64,000 bases of DNA. Origin: an uncultured Microbacterium sp. GTDB taxonomy: Bacteria > Actinomycetota > Actinomycetes > Actinomycetales > Microbacteriaceae. Shown piece by piece: positions 6,611 through 14,452 of the stretch (its first letter is position 1; the number at the start of each line of letters is the position of its first letter). The notes beneath the pieces are model-generated. The model ran no database searches. It was not told the origin of the DNA and worked only from the letters and a program-made list of their open reading frames with translations. Where the stretch lies: contig NZ_CALBRW010000017.1 in NCBI RefSeq assembly GCF_937927635.1, positions 1-64,000 on the forward strand, in the 5' to 3' direction. A program made the position numbers and the translations under genes.

Positions 6611-7129
6611 ATGAACACACAAGTGAAGATCGCAGGGAACGACCCTGGACTGCTGGGACTGGGATCCGTCCTCGTCGGCTCGCTTCCCGCGACGCTTCTG
6701 ACGGCTGAGGCGCCGGACCGCTACACCGTGGAAGCGGTGTTCACACGCAAGACGGATCGCGACGAGGTCACGGCGATCCAGGGAAGCCAGACGCGCGCGT
6801 ACCTGTCGGCGAACGGATTCCCGACCGTCGAACTGCACGTCGCTGATCGGCGACTGGAGATCGCGAATACGAACCTGGAAGAACTCCGGGACGGGCTCGG
6901 CGCGGTGCTCGCCACTCTGCTCGCCGAGATCAGCGCCGGCCTTCAAGCCGAGCGGATGATCGCAGCGCACCGGTACCAGGACGCCTCGGACCGAGAACAG
7001 CAGCGTGCGGCATCCGTCGCCGCCCTCGCCGATTCCGTCACCTTCGTCCGTCGTCCGGTCGAGACTCCGTCCGATGACGATGCGCGCATCGCCGATTGGT
7101 TCGACGAAGGAGGCGCCGTCCGCATGTAG
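6611..7129 (+). CDS. Hypothetical protein, alpha/beta type
   Basis: A 172-residue protein with no recognised family. It starts MNTQVKIAGNDPGLLGLGSV and has alternating strands and helices (DRYTVEAVFTRKTDRDEV, FPTVELHVADRRLEIANTN), a helix LEELRDGLGAVLATLLAEI, and an acidic C-terminus. No signal peptide or membrane segment. In-frame ATGs upstream at 6515, 6551 and 6587 exist, but the start at 6611 is preferred because the duplicated promoter element lies immediately before it, as for the gene at 6152. Confidence 0.55.
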   Translation: MNTQVKIAGNDPGLLGLGSVLVGSLPATLLTAEAPDRYTVEAVFTRKTDRDEVTAIQGSQTRAYLSANGFPTVELHVADRRLEIANTNLEELRDGLGAVLATLLAEISAGLQAERMIAAHRYQDASDREQQRAASVAALADSVTFVRRPVETPSDDDARIADWFDEGGAVRM

Positions 7130-7152
7130 GACGACGCCGGAGAGAAGCCATC

Positions 7153-8252
7153 ATGGACGGCGTCCGTCCGACGATCCGCACGCGGCCCCGCGAAAGCGGG
7201 ACGCACGGGTCCAGCACATTCACCGAACTGGCCCAGCAGGTCCGCGACCGCGGGCTGCTGCGCCGCCGGTACGGGGCTACTACTGGTCGAAGCTCGTCGG
7301 CGCACCTCTCGTGCTGGCCGTCTGCCTCGGAGCCTTCGTGTGGATCGGGGACAGCTGGTGGCAGCTCTTCACCGCCGCGGTCCTCGCCATCGTCTTCACG
7401 CAGATCGCATTCCTCGGCCATGATGCCGCGCATCGGCAGATCTTCATCTCCGGCAGATGGAACGACTGGATCAGCCTGGTCCTCGGCGACCTGCTGGTCG
7501 GCATGAGCTATGGATGGTGGCAGCACAAGCACACGCGACATCACGCGAACCCGAACAAGCTCGGCTCCGATCCCGACATCGAACTGCCGGTCATCGCTGT
7601 CACTGCCGAGACGGCGGCCCAGCAGCACAACCCGCTGATCACCTGGATGCGCGCGCACCAGGGGGTGCTGTTCTTCCCGATCCTGTTTCTCGAAGGGATC
7701 TCCCTGCACGCGTCGAGCGTGCGGCGCGTCTTCGCCCGCGGACGCCTGGAGCGGCGCTGGGTGGAGATCACGTTCCTCGCGCTGCGGATGGTCGGGTACC
7801 TGGCGCTGGTGTTCATCGTGCTCTCGCCGGGAATCGCGTTCGTCTTCCTGTCGGTGCAGCTGGGGCTGTTCGGGTTCTACATGGGAGTGTCCTTCGCGCC
7901 CAACCACAAAGGAATGCCCGTCGTGCCACGTGAGATGAAGCTGGATTTCCTGCGGCGGCAGGTGATGATGAGCAGGAACATCCGAGGCGCCCGGTTCCTC
8001 GACATCGCCATGGGCGGGCTGAACTACCAGATCGAGCATCATCTGTTCCCCTCGATGCCCCGCCCGCACCTGCGCCGCGCCGCGCCGATCATCGCGGACT
8101 ACTGCCGCGCGCATGACGTGCCGTACACCGAGACCGGACTGTTCGCCTCCTATGCGATCGTCATCAGATACATCAACCACGTCGGACTCGGAGAACGGGA
8201 CGTCTTCACCTGCCCGCTGATAGAACAGCGCGCACACCTCACCGCGAACTGA
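7153..8252 (+). pseudogene. Fatty acid desaturase, frameshifted
   Basis: A membrane fatty acid desaturase with all three histidine boxes: HDAAH, HKHTRHH and QIEHH, and hydrophobic pairs between them. These di-iron enzymes introduce double bonds into acyl chains at the membrane. The N-terminus (MDGVRPTIRTRPRESGTHGS through STFTELAQQV and LLRRRYG) is encoded from an ATG at 7153 with GGAGA upstream, but at a GGGG run (7273-7276) the frame must change for the sequence to continue as YYWSKLVGAPLV. One added G or two fewer would restore a single reading. It is either a real lesion or a sequencing error; the histidine boxes downstream are undamaged, which suggests a recent event or an error. Confidence 0.8.
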
Positions 8253-8339
8253 TCGAGTTCCTTCCCGCGGTTCGAGCAGGGCCCCTTATATCAGCGAGGT
8301 GGAAGCCCCCGCGATTCTGTTTCCTGAGGGATGCCGCGA

Positions 8340-8879
8340 TCAGACGCCGGCCTGTTCGATCACGGCGAGCGCATCCGCCGGCTGCTCGACGAACGTGCAG
8401 AACTGGTCGAGGGGGATCGGCAGGAAGCCCTCCTCGTCCATGCGCACGAACTGCTGCTTCAGGCCGTCGTAGAAGCCGTCGGTGTTGAGCACGACGACCG
8501 GTTTGGAGTACAGGCCGTGCTTGCGCAGCTCGAGCACATCGGTCGCCTCGTCGAGGGTTCCGCTGCCTCCGACCATCACCACCACGGCGTCGCTGCGCAT
8601 GAGCAGAGTCGCCTTGCGCTCGGCGAGGTCGGGGGCGATCGCCAACTCGTTCGGCGCCTGCAGCGCGCGGGCCCTGTCAGCGAGGAATTCCACCGAGATG
8701 CCGATCAGCCGGCCGCCGGCGTCGTCGACGGCATCCGCCAGCACCTTCATGAGTCCTGACTCGCTCGCGCCCCAGACCAGAGTGTGCCCGCGCCCGGCGA
8801 TCAGCCGGCCCAGTTCACGCGCGGCGCTGGTGTAGCGCTCGTCGAGATCGGATGCGGACAGGAAGACGCAGATGTTCAC
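8340..8879 (-). CDS. LOG family (TIGR00730-type) protein
   Basis: A 179-residue Rossmann-like protein of the group once annotated as lysine decarboxylase. It shows N-terminal ICVFLSASD, the helix LGRLIAGRGHTLVWGASESGLM, and GGSGTLDEATDV, matching the family's GGxGTxxE motif. Characterised LOG members are cytokinin riboside 5'-monophosphate phosphoribohydrolases acting on AMP or related nucleotides; substrate use here is inferred. The catalytic Arg of plant-type LOGs (PGGxGT context) is not obvious, so the activity may differ. It is convergent with the desaturase gene and divergent from the ABM gene. Confidence 0.75.
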   Translation of the reverse strand: MNICVFLSASDLDERYTSAARELGRLIAGRGHTLVWGASESGLMKVLADAVDDAGGRLIGISVEFLADRARALQAPNELAIAPDLAERKATLLMRSDAVVVMVGGSGTLDEATDVLELRKHGLYSKPVVVLNTDGFYDGLKQQFVRMDEEGFLPIPLDQFCTFVEQPADALAVIEQAGV

Positions 8880-8945
8880 GCTTCCAGCTTAGGAAGCCGT
8901 GCCAGGCTGGAAGCGCAACCCCTGCCCGTAGAAGGAGGTTCACCC

Positions 8946-9242
8946 GTGTCCGTGGTGAAGATCAATGTCCTCAGTGTTCCCGCCGGTGCCGGCCCGGAGC
9001 TCGAAGCCCGCTTCGCGGCACGCAAGCACTCGGTCGATCAGGAGCCCGGCTTCGAGGGCTTCCAACTGCTGCGGCCTGCGGGCAGCGGGGATCGCTACTT
9101 CGTGCTGACGACCTGGGCGACCGAGGAGGACTTCCAGACCTGGCGGGCCAAGCGCACACCGCACGCTCCGGCCGGACCGAACAGCCCGACGCTCTCGACA
9201 GCGGCGGATCTGCTCGAGTTCGAGATCGTCGACCTGGGCTGA
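8946..9242 (+). CDS. Antibiotic biosynthesis monooxygenase (ABM) domain protein
   Basis: A 98-residue single-domain protein of the ABM/dimeric alpha-beta barrel type: VVKINVLSVPAGAGPELEAR, then GFEGFQLLRP, YFVLTTWATEEDFQTW and a C-terminal EFEIVDLG strand. Close family members are HmoB/MhuD-like haem-degrading monooxygenases; whether this one binds haem cannot be told from the sequence. The GTG start is fixed by AAGGAGG 8 nt upstream, the strongest Shine-Dalgarno in this part of the window. Confidence 0.8.
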   Translation: MSVVKINVLSVPAGAGPELEARFAARKHSVDQEPGFEGFQLLRPAGSGDRYFVLTTWATEEDFQTWRAKRTPHAPAGPNSPTLSTAADLLEFEIVDLG

Positions 9243-9339
9243 ACCGGCCAGGAGTCCGCAGGCCAGGACTCCCTGATGGCCGGCGCGTCATCGAGACGTG
9301 CTCCGGCTTCCCGGGATCTCGACGGCCCTCGGAACGCCG

Positions 9340-9804
9340 CTACCGGCTGGAGACAGCGCCGAGCACGCGCACCAGCATCCGTGCGGCGGCCGAGCTGGGG
9401 ACCATCACGTCGGAGTGCCGGCGCAGGACAGCGGCCTGAGCGGCAAGGCTCGCCTTCCCGCGTCGGTGCAGCTCATCCAGGCAGCGGAAGAGCGACTCGA
9501 CCCGTCCCGCGGGCGTGCTGATCCAGCGCACCGTAGCTGGCTCATCACCGGCGTTCCACATGTGATGAGCGATGCCTGCGCCGATGTCGAACGACTCGCC
9601 CGCGGTGTAATCGTGCTCGCTGTCCGCCAGACCGACCCTGAGAGTCCCGGTCAGCACGGTGAACTGCTCGGAGTGATTCGGATGCAGGTGCATCGGCGGC
9701 CGCGCACCGTGCGGGGCGTACGTGGCCTCGACCTCGAAGCGGTCCGGCGTGCTCTCGACGACGACGATCTGCTCGGAGCCGCTGAGCGTCAGCGTTTCGT
9801 TCAT
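9340..9804 (-). CDS. Cupin-domain protein
   Basis: A 154-residue cupin. Motif 1 is present as HLHPNHSEQFTVLTGTLRVG and motif 2 as GAGIAHHMWNAG, giving a plausible His/Glu metal site. The C-terminal third is helical. The ATG at 9804 has AGGA upstream; a longer reading to 9873 would run into the divergent promoter. It is transcribed away from the marR-type gene, and the pair likely forms a regulator/target unit. Substrate unknown. Confidence 0.75.
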   Translation of the reverse strand: MNETLTLSGSEQIVVVESTPDRFEVEATYAPHGARPPMHLHPNHSEQFTVLTGTLRVGLADSEHDYTAGESFDIGAGIAHHMWNAGDEPATVRWISTPAGRVESLFRCLDELHRRGKASLAAQAAVLRRHSDVMVPSSAAARMLVRVLGAVSSR

Positions 9805-9849
9805 GAAGTCCTGCAGAAAGCTCGTGTCCAAGTTACTTCGGATAAAGTT

Positions 9850-9881
9850 AGTTGAGGAGCAACTCGTGTGCAAGCTAATAT
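9850..9881 (+). promoter_or_regulatory. MarR promoter with palindromic operator
   Basis: TTGAGG (9852-9857), 18 nt, TAATAT (9876-9881), then 6 nt to the GTG start, so the transcript is leaderless. The perfect palindrome AGTTG-AGGAG-CAACT (9850-9864) covers the -35 box and is a good candidate for an autoregulatory MarR operator. A second, looser palindrome, ACTT-N6-AAGT, lies just upstream. Confidence 0.6.
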
Positions 9882-9887
9882 TCGAGC

Positions 9888-10391
9888 GTGGATGACAACG
9901 AGAGGATCGACACCGTGGTGGGGCAGTGGGCTGCGGAGCGGCCCGATGTCGACCTCGCGGCGATGACGCTGATGGCTCGCCTCAGTCACGCCGCGGACCT
10001 CGTGAACGCGCGCATCGAGCGCCTCGCGAAGGAGTATGGCGTGAGCCGTGCCGACGGTGATGTCGTGCTCACGCTGCGTCGCTCCGGCGAGCCGTACCGG
10101 CTCTCTCCGACGGCCATCGCCCGATCGCTGCTGATGACGACCGGCACCATGACGGGCCGGCTCGATCGACTCGAGAAGCTGGGTCTCATCGCGCGGGTGC
10201 CTAACGACACCGATCGTCGCGGTGTCGACATCCAGCTCACGCCGGAGGGCCTGCGTCAGTCGGACATCGCCATCACCAGGCACAACGACCTACTGAAGGA
10301 GATCTCGGGCCTGCTCACTCCCGCCGATCGCATCGAGCTCGATCAGCTGACGCGGCAGCTGGTCTCAGGGATCGGTGCGCTGGAACCGTGA
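9888..10391 (+). CDS. MarR family transcriptional regulator
   Basis: A 167-residue winged-helix repressor. The recognition region LSPTAIARSLLMTTGTMTGR (helices 3-4), the wing LGLIARVPNDTDRRGVDIQL with the family's D-x-R-G pattern, and the C-terminal dimerisation helix are all present. MarR proteins typically repress their own and neighbouring genes until a phenolic or oxidative signal is bound. The GTG start is inferred from the -10 box 6 nt upstream. The adjacent divergent cupin gene is the obvious candidate target. Confidence 0.9.
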   Translation: MDDNERIDTVVGQWAAERPDVDLAAMTLMARLSHAADLVNARIERLAKEYGVSRADGDVVLTLRRSGEPYRLSPTAIARSLLMTTGTMTGRLDRLEKLGLIARVPNDTDRRGVDIQLTPEGLRQSDIAITRHNDLLKEISGLLTPADRIELDQLTRQLVSGIGALEP

Positions 10392-10440
10392 GCGCACCTG
10401 AGGCTGTCGCGCATGCTGGCGTGTGCGGGTGCTGACGCCC

Positions 10441-10824
10441 TCATGGGCGCACTGACGTCCACACGATCGTGACGCAGACCATCAGCCCGACCAGCGCGAC
10501 GACGGCCATGGCGAGCATGCATGCCGCCAGCAGGCGCAGACGGCTCTGCTGGGAGGCGACGGCGAAGCGCACCGCGAACATGGCCGCGAGCAGGCACACC
10601 AGCAGCGCCACCGCGACGATCGCAACGGGCGCCGGTGCGCCGCCCGTCACGATGACGCCGACGAGAGGGATCAGGCACACGACGACGAAGACGCACGAGC
10701 ACACCAGCCAGATCGTGCCGGGCGAGCTGCGCAGCGCAGGCTGGTTCGTCACCATGGTCGGATCCGATCGCGAACCGGGAACAGGAGGCTGCCGTTCCCG
10801 GCGCAGAGACTCTTTCTCACTCAT
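10441..10824 (-). CDS. Three-helix membrane protein, unknown
   Basis: A 127-residue protein with a basic/polar N-terminus (MSEKESLRRERQPPVPG) followed by three hydrophobic helices: about IWLVCSCVFVVVCLIPLVGV, APVAIVAVALLVCLLAAMFA, and LLAACMLAMAVVALVGLMVC. No conserved motif is recognised. The ATG at 10824 is the first that gives a sensible cytoplasmic N-terminus. It lies between marR and hutD with no operon link. Confidence 0.6.
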   Translation of the reverse strand: MSEKESLRRERQPPVPGSRSDPTMVTNQPALRSSPGTIWLVCSCVFVVVCLIPLVGVIVTGGAPAPVAIVAVALLVCLLAAMFAVRFAVASQQSRLRLLAACMLAMAVVALVGLMVCVTIVWTSVRP

Positions 10825-11004
10825 GCGAGGCAGTATCCGGCCGGAGTGTCCGACTGCGCCACGGGCTGGACAATGAAGCCGATCCATGTCACGGGTGGCA
10901 CTGGCGTTCTGCACGCGTCAGTTCTGTCAGCCGCCACCGGAACGGCGCGATGCGACACGGAAGCCGCGGGTGCGAAGCCGTCGGATGCGGAAGACTGGGC
11001 CATC

Positions 11005-11547
11005 ATGAGCGCGCCCGTCATCGTCCGGTACTCCGACATCGTCCCCACCCCGTGGAAGAACGGCCGCGGCATCACCCGCAACCTCTTCGACGACGCCGAC
11101 GCCGCGGGGGAGTGGACATGGCGCGTCAGCATCGCCGAGATCACCGGGACCCAGCCGTACAGCCCCTACCCGGGCGTGCGCCGAGGGCAGGTCGCGCTGG
11201 GGCCCGGCGCCGTCGATCTGCGCATCGGCGGACGTGAGAGAGTGCTCGAGGAGGAGGCCGTCATCTTCTTCGACGGGGAGGATGCCGTGGATGCCACGCC
11301 TCGGGCATCCGGATTCCTCGATCTCAATGTGATGGCCCGCCGTGACCGTTGGACGGGCGCCGTCGAGATCGTCGACGGGCTGGGACGTGTCAGCGCGGAT
11401 GCCGGGATCGTCGTGCTCGTCGCCCTCGGCGACACGGCATCCGTCGACGGCGACGGCCTGCGCCGTCTCGACGGCGTGATGCTCGAGCCGACCGTATCCG
11501 CCACGCTGACGGGGCGGTTCGTCGTCGCTGCGCTCGCGCGCAACTGA
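11005..11547 (+). CDS. HutD/Ves family protein
   Basis: A 180-residue double-stranded beta-helix protein of the HutD/Ves family. The N-terminal signature is clear: PTPWKNGRGITRNLF, followed by WRVSIAEITGTQPYSPYPGV. HutD proteins accompany histidine utilisation and Ves proteins appear in cold response; no hut genes are near, so the role is open. The ATG at 11005 (MSAPVIVRYSDIV) is chosen over a longer reading because the family starts at this point. A strong hairpin follows at 11555. Confidence 0.8.
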   Translation: MSAPVIVRYSDIVPTPWKNGRGITRNLFDDADAAGEWTWRVSIAEITGTQPYSPYPGVRRGQVALGPGAVDLRIGGRERVLEEEAVIFFDGEDAVDATPRASGFLDLNVMARRDRWTGAVEIVDGLGRVSADAGIVVLVALGDTASVDGDGLRRLDGVMLEPTVSATLTGRFVVAALARN

Positions 11548-11554
11548 CATGATC

Positions 11555-11586
11555 GGGGCGCCGGATGCCGCAGTATCCGACGCCCC
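11555..11586. terminator. Hairpin after hutD-like gene
   Basis: GGGGCGCCGGAT and ATCCGACGCCCC arms (12 positions, one mismatch), loop GCCGCAGT. It lies between the convergent ends of the hutD-like gene and the merR remnant and can serve both. Confidence 0.6.
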
Positions 11587-11604
11587 GCCAGAGATCGCGT
11601 TGGC

Positions 11605-11881
11605 TCAGACCATCTCGCGGTCCTGGGCGATGATCCCCAAGTCGGCGGGCGCGTCGACCTTCAGGGCGGACTGCTCCAGCCCGATGATGCCCACGAGATC
11701 GAGCCCGGCTTCCAGCAGTTCGATGACCCGGCGGACGACCGACAGATCGTCCTCGCTGCAGCGGCGTGTCCCGCACGGAGTGCGGCTCAGCTCCAGCAAT
11801 CCCCTGCGCTCGTGCAGCCGCGGCGGTGATGCCGTACACGCCGCGTGAACTCTCGCTCGCCGCTCGTGACTCCTCGGTCAA
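11605..11881 (-). pseudogene. MerR/HspR-like regulator, decayed
   Basis: A TTG-initiated reading gives MTEESRAASE ... GVYGITAAAA, the N-terminus of a MerR/HspR-type regulator. It then leaves frame near the helix-turn-helix, and the rest appears in another frame as ERRGLLELSRTP, TRRCSEDDLSVVRRVIELLE and a short tail. In intact relatives about a dozen residues (the helix containing TLRLYE) join these blocks; here they are missing. So an internal deletion with a frame change is likely. It lies divergent from the Hsp20 gene, the usual position for its regulator, so loss may have changed control of hsp20. Confidence 0.65.
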
Positions 11882-11898
11882 GATCTGCGACCACCGAC

Positions 11899-11940
11899 TT
11901 GCTTTTTCTGTGATCAGTGATGTATAAAATCTGTATCACT
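11899..11940 (+). promoter_or_regulatory. hsp20 promoter with inverted repeat
   Basis: TTGCTT (11899-11904), 18 nt, TATAAA (11923-11928). The inverted repeat AGTGAT ... ATCACT (11916-11940) straddles the -10 box, and another AGTGAT half-site lies at 11955. It fits a repressor operator but does not match the HAIR consensus CTTGAGT-N7-ACTCAAG. Confidence 0.6.
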
Positions 11941-11996
11941 CGTCACAGATAAGCGAGTGATCCGCAACCGACCAGTGAGATGGAGGAGTTTCAGAG

Positions 11997-12437
11997 ATGC
12001 TGTTGCAACACGACCCATTCCGCGACCTCGACCGGCTCACTCAGCAGGTGTTCGGCACCGCCACCCGGCCGTCGAGCATGCCGCTGGACGCATGGCGCGA
12101 CGGAGACGAGTTCGTCGTCGAGCTGGATCTTCCCGGGGTCGATCCGGACAAGCTGGATATCGACGTGGAGCGAAACGTCCTGACGATCAGAGCCGAGCGC
12201 CTCAGCCATGTGCCGGACGCCGCAGACGCGGTGGCCACCGAGCGCTCCTGGGGCGTCTTCAGCCGCCAGCTGGTGCTCGGTGATGCGCTGGACACCGACA
12301 AGGTCGACGCCGACTACACGGCCGGTGTCCTGCGCCTGCGGATTCCCATCGCCGAGCGCGCCAAGCCACGCAGGATCAGCATCAGCAGCGGCGACAGCGC
12401 CAGCGGTCAGGAGAAGCAGAAGAGCATCAGCGCCTGA
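11997..12437 (+). CDS. Hsp20/alpha-crystallin small heat-shock protein
   Basis: A 146-residue small heat-shock protein. It has a short N-terminal arm (MLLQHDPFRDLDRLTQQVFG), an alpha-crystallin domain with DEFVVELDLPGVDPDKLDID, FSRQLVL and the signature YTAGVLRLRIPI, and a C-terminal ISI that matches the I-x-I anchor. Such ATP-independent holdases form oligomers and protect unfolding proteins. GGAGGAG lies 8 nt before the ATG. The gene has a strong AT-rich promoter with a palindrome, and its likely former regulator upstream is broken. Confidence 0.9.
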   Translation: MLLQHDPFRDLDRLTQQVFGTATRPSSMPLDAWRDGDEFVVELDLPGVDPDKLDIDVERNVLTIRAERLSHVPDAADAVATERSWGVFSRQLVLGDALDTDKVDADYTAGVLRLRIPIAERAKPRRISISSGDSASGQEKQKSISA

Positions 12438-12467
12438 CGGACGCATCCGGCGAAGCGGAGAGAATCC

Positions 12468-12559
12468 GCTCGGCAACGGAGAGCCCGCTCGGCAACGGAG
12501 AGCCCGCTCTGCAACGGAGAGCCCGCTCTGCAACGGAGAGCCTGCTCTGCAACGGAGAG
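12468..12559 (+). repeat. Five 19-bp tandem repeats
   Basis: GCTCGGCAACGGAGAGCCC and its GCTCTGCAACGGAGAG variant repeat at 12468, 12487, 12506, 12525 and 12544, differing mainly at one G/T position. The last unit runs into the GGAGAGGAGG ribosome-binding site of the next gene. Each unit contains AACGGAGAG, itself Shine-Dalgarno-like. Confidence 0.85.
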
Positions 12560-12570
12560 GAGGTGCAGAC

Positions 12571-12948
12571 ATGATCCTCGACGCCGGAACGAGGTGCGCG
12601 GATGATCCGACAGCGGTGAAGTCGGCCGACCTCGAGGTGCTGCTGCAGGATCCCGATTGGGTCGCGACGCAGTTCGCGGCGATCATCGAGGGTGCGGGAT
12701 GGGACGATCGCGCCATGGCTGTCGGGGCCGCGCACGCGCCGGACACCGGCTGGCGAGGGCGGGGCGGCGACGGTTCACGACGCAGACCCGCCGCGGCGAG
12801 TCGGCGAACGCGGATCACGGAGAGGGTGCGCTCGCCCCCGCTCACGCCCCGCACGTGCACGAGAGGTCGCCCGGAGCCCCGCTGGAGGGCTCCGGGCAGT
12901 GCCGGCCTCCGGCCCTCGGCACGGCTCGTCCCTAGGAGCCGCGCGTAG
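12571..12948 (+). CDS. Small hypothetical protein with RSPP motif
   Basis: A 125-residue reading. The N-terminal ~45 residues (DLEVLLQDPDWVATQFAAII around 26-45) look like a folded acidic helix pair of a type frequent in small actinobacterial proteins that carry an Arg/Pro-rich tail with an RSPP motif; here RVRSPP occurs near residue 90. The C-terminal part is low complexity, Arg/Pro/Gly-rich, and two strong hairpins fall inside its coding sequence, so the true end is uncertain. The ATG is fixed by GGAGAGGAGG just upstream, which is the tail of the tandem repeat. Function unknown. Confidence 0.5.
   Translation: MILDAGTRCADDPTAVKSADLEVLLQDPDWVATQFAAIIEGAGWDDRAMAVGAAHAPDTGWRGRGGDGSRRRPAAASRRTRITERVRSPPLTPRTCTRGRPEPRWRAPGSAGLRPSARLVPRSRA
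12869..12897. terminator. 11-bp perfect hairpin
   Basis: GCCCGGAGCCC, 7-nt loop, GGGCTCCGGGC. A second hairpin (GTGCCG ... CGGCAC, 12899-12922) follows. Both lie inside the 3' end of the reading at 12571-12948 and just before the next gene, so they probably end the hsp20 transcript. Confidence 0.6.
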
Positions 12949-12957
12949 ATTCGAGGG

Positions 12958-13422
12958 GTGAGCACGTCAGCATCCGTCAGTCCCTCGCAGGCATTCCGCG
13001 TCGTCGGCGCCATCGCGATCATCGCGGGCGGCATGCTCGCCGCCGTCACCGGCCCGCTGCAGCTGGAGGCGGGCAGCTGGGCCGCGGCGTACCTCGTGCT
13101 GGTCGCCGGCGTCGCGCAGTACGTGATGGGCATCGCCGTGCAGCACTGGCACCGCACCGGACCCGCGCAGAACTGGTGGTGGTTCGCACTGTGGAACCTG
13201 GGGCACATCGGCGTGGTCGGCGGTACGGTCGTGCACTCGACGATCCTCGTCTTCGTCGCCTCCGGCACCCTCGTCGCAGCTCTCGTGCTGGCGTTCCTGG
13301 CGACGATCCGCACCTCCGACGTCGCGCACCGGATGCTGCTGATCGGCTACCGCATCCTGCTGGTGCTGCTGGCGATCAGCATCCCCGTCGGAATGGTGAT
13401 CTCCGCGATCCGGAACGCCTGA
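12958..13422 (+). CDS. Four-helix membrane protein, unknown
   Basis: A 154-residue integral membrane protein with four helices (about AFRVVGAIAIIAGGMLAAVT, AAAYLVLVAGVAQYVMGIAV, STILVFVASGTLVAALVLAF, MLLIGYRILLVLLAISIPVG) and a QHWHRTGPAQNWWWFALWNL loop rich in Trp and His. No family is recognised. The GTG start lies 6 nt after TAGATT, indicating a leaderless message. It is followed 21 nt later by the pirin gene, which has its own -10 box. Confidence 0.65.
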   Translation: MSTSASVSPSQAFRVVGAIAIIAGGMLAAVTGPLQLEAGSWAAAYLVLVAGVAQYVMGIAVQHWHRTGPAQNWWWFALWNLGHIGVVGGTVVHSTILVFVASGTLVAALVLAFLATIRTSDVAHRMLLIGYRILLVLLAISIPVGMVISAIRNA

Positions 13423-13443
13423 GCTGCGGTTACGCTGTCAGGC

Positions 13444-14439
13444 ATGAGCAACCAGGAGCCGAATCCGGCCGAGCGCGTCCTGGAGTCGGGCCAGCTGTGC
13501 ACGGATGTCGAGGTGCTCACCCCCCGCGAGGTGCCGCTGGGCGGCATCCGCGCCATGACGGTGTACCGCACACTGCCGCAGAAGCAGCGCTCGCTGGTGG
13601 GCGCCTGGTGCTTCCTCGATCACTACGGACCAGACGACGTCGCGCAGACCGGCGGCATGGAGGTGCCCCGCCACCCGCACACCGGGCTGGCGACCGTGTC
13701 GTGGCTGTTCACGGGCCGCATCGACCACCTCGACTCGCACGGCGTCGAGGCCGCCGTGCTGCCCGGCGAGCTGAACCTCATGATCGCGGGGCAGGGCATC
13801 ACCCACCAGGAGATCAGCACCCCCGACACCACCGTGCTGCACGGCGTGCAGCTCTGGTACGCGCTGCCGGAGTCCACCCGATTCTCCGCGCACGACTTCG
13901 CGCACTACGCGCCCGAGCCCGTCGCACTGCCGGGCGCGAGCCTGCGGGTGTTCATCGGATCCCTGGCCGGTTCCACCTCGCCGGTCGACACCCGCACCCC
14001 TGATCTGCTGGGTGCCGAGCTGATGCTCGAGCCGGGTGCCGAGGTGATCCTCGACGTCCGCAGCGACTTCGAGCACGCGGCGCTTGCCGAGTCCGGCACG
14101 ATCACGCTCAATGGCACGGAGCTGCGGCACCGCGAACTGGGCTACACGCCGACCGGCGCCGACACCGTGCGCCTCGCGGCCGGACCCGAGGGCGCGCGCG
14201 TGATCCTGCTGGGTGGAGTGCCGCTGGGGGAGCGGATCGTGATGTGGTGGAACTTCATCGGTCGCAGCCACGACGAGATCGTCGAATTCCGCCGCCGATA
14301 CCAGGCCGAGCTGGGCTTCGAGGCGGCCGATCCGCGGGATGCCGGCAAGCCCGAGCTGTTCGGCCCGTACGCGGAGGGCCAGCTGGCACCGCTGCCCGCG
14401 CCGCCGCTGCCGACCGTGCAGCTGCGACCGCGCGGCTAG
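13444..14439 (+). CDS. Pirin family protein
   Basis: A 331-residue bicupin of the pirin family. The N-terminal cupin has the iron-site motif RHPHTGLATVSWLFTGRIDH and GQGITHQE; the C-terminal cupin (about 190-290) ends in WWNFIGRSHDEIVEFR. Bacterial pirins are iron-binding proteins, some with quercetinase activity and some regulating central metabolism or stress; the activity here is not deducible. The start lies 7 nt after TACGCT. Confidence 0.9.
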   Translation: MSNQEPNPAERVLESGQLCTDVEVLTPREVPLGGIRAMTVYRTLPQKQRSLVGAWCFLDHYGPDDVAQTGGMEVPRHPHTGLATVSWLFTGRIDHLDSHGVEAAVLPGELNLMIAGQGITHQEISTPDTTVLHGVQLWYALPESTRFSAHDFAHYAPEPVALPGASLRVFIGSLAGSTSPVDTRTPDLLGAELMLEPGAEVILDVRSDFEHAALAESGTITLNGTELRHRELGYTPTGADTVRLAAGPEGARVILLGGVPLGERIVMWWNFIGRSHDEIVEFRRRYQAELGFEAADPRDAGKPELFGPYAEGQLAPLPAPPLPTVQLRPRG

Positions 14440-14452
14440 CGGATGCCGCGGC

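Noticed and set aside
11390..11881. 163-codon reading as an intact regulator gene
   Set aside because: Only its first ~23 codons resemble a MerR protein; the rest is out of frame and runs antisense into hutD.
12468..12570. Tandem repeats as a CRISPR array
   Set aside because: The 19-bp units are contiguous with no spacers and no cas genes nearby.
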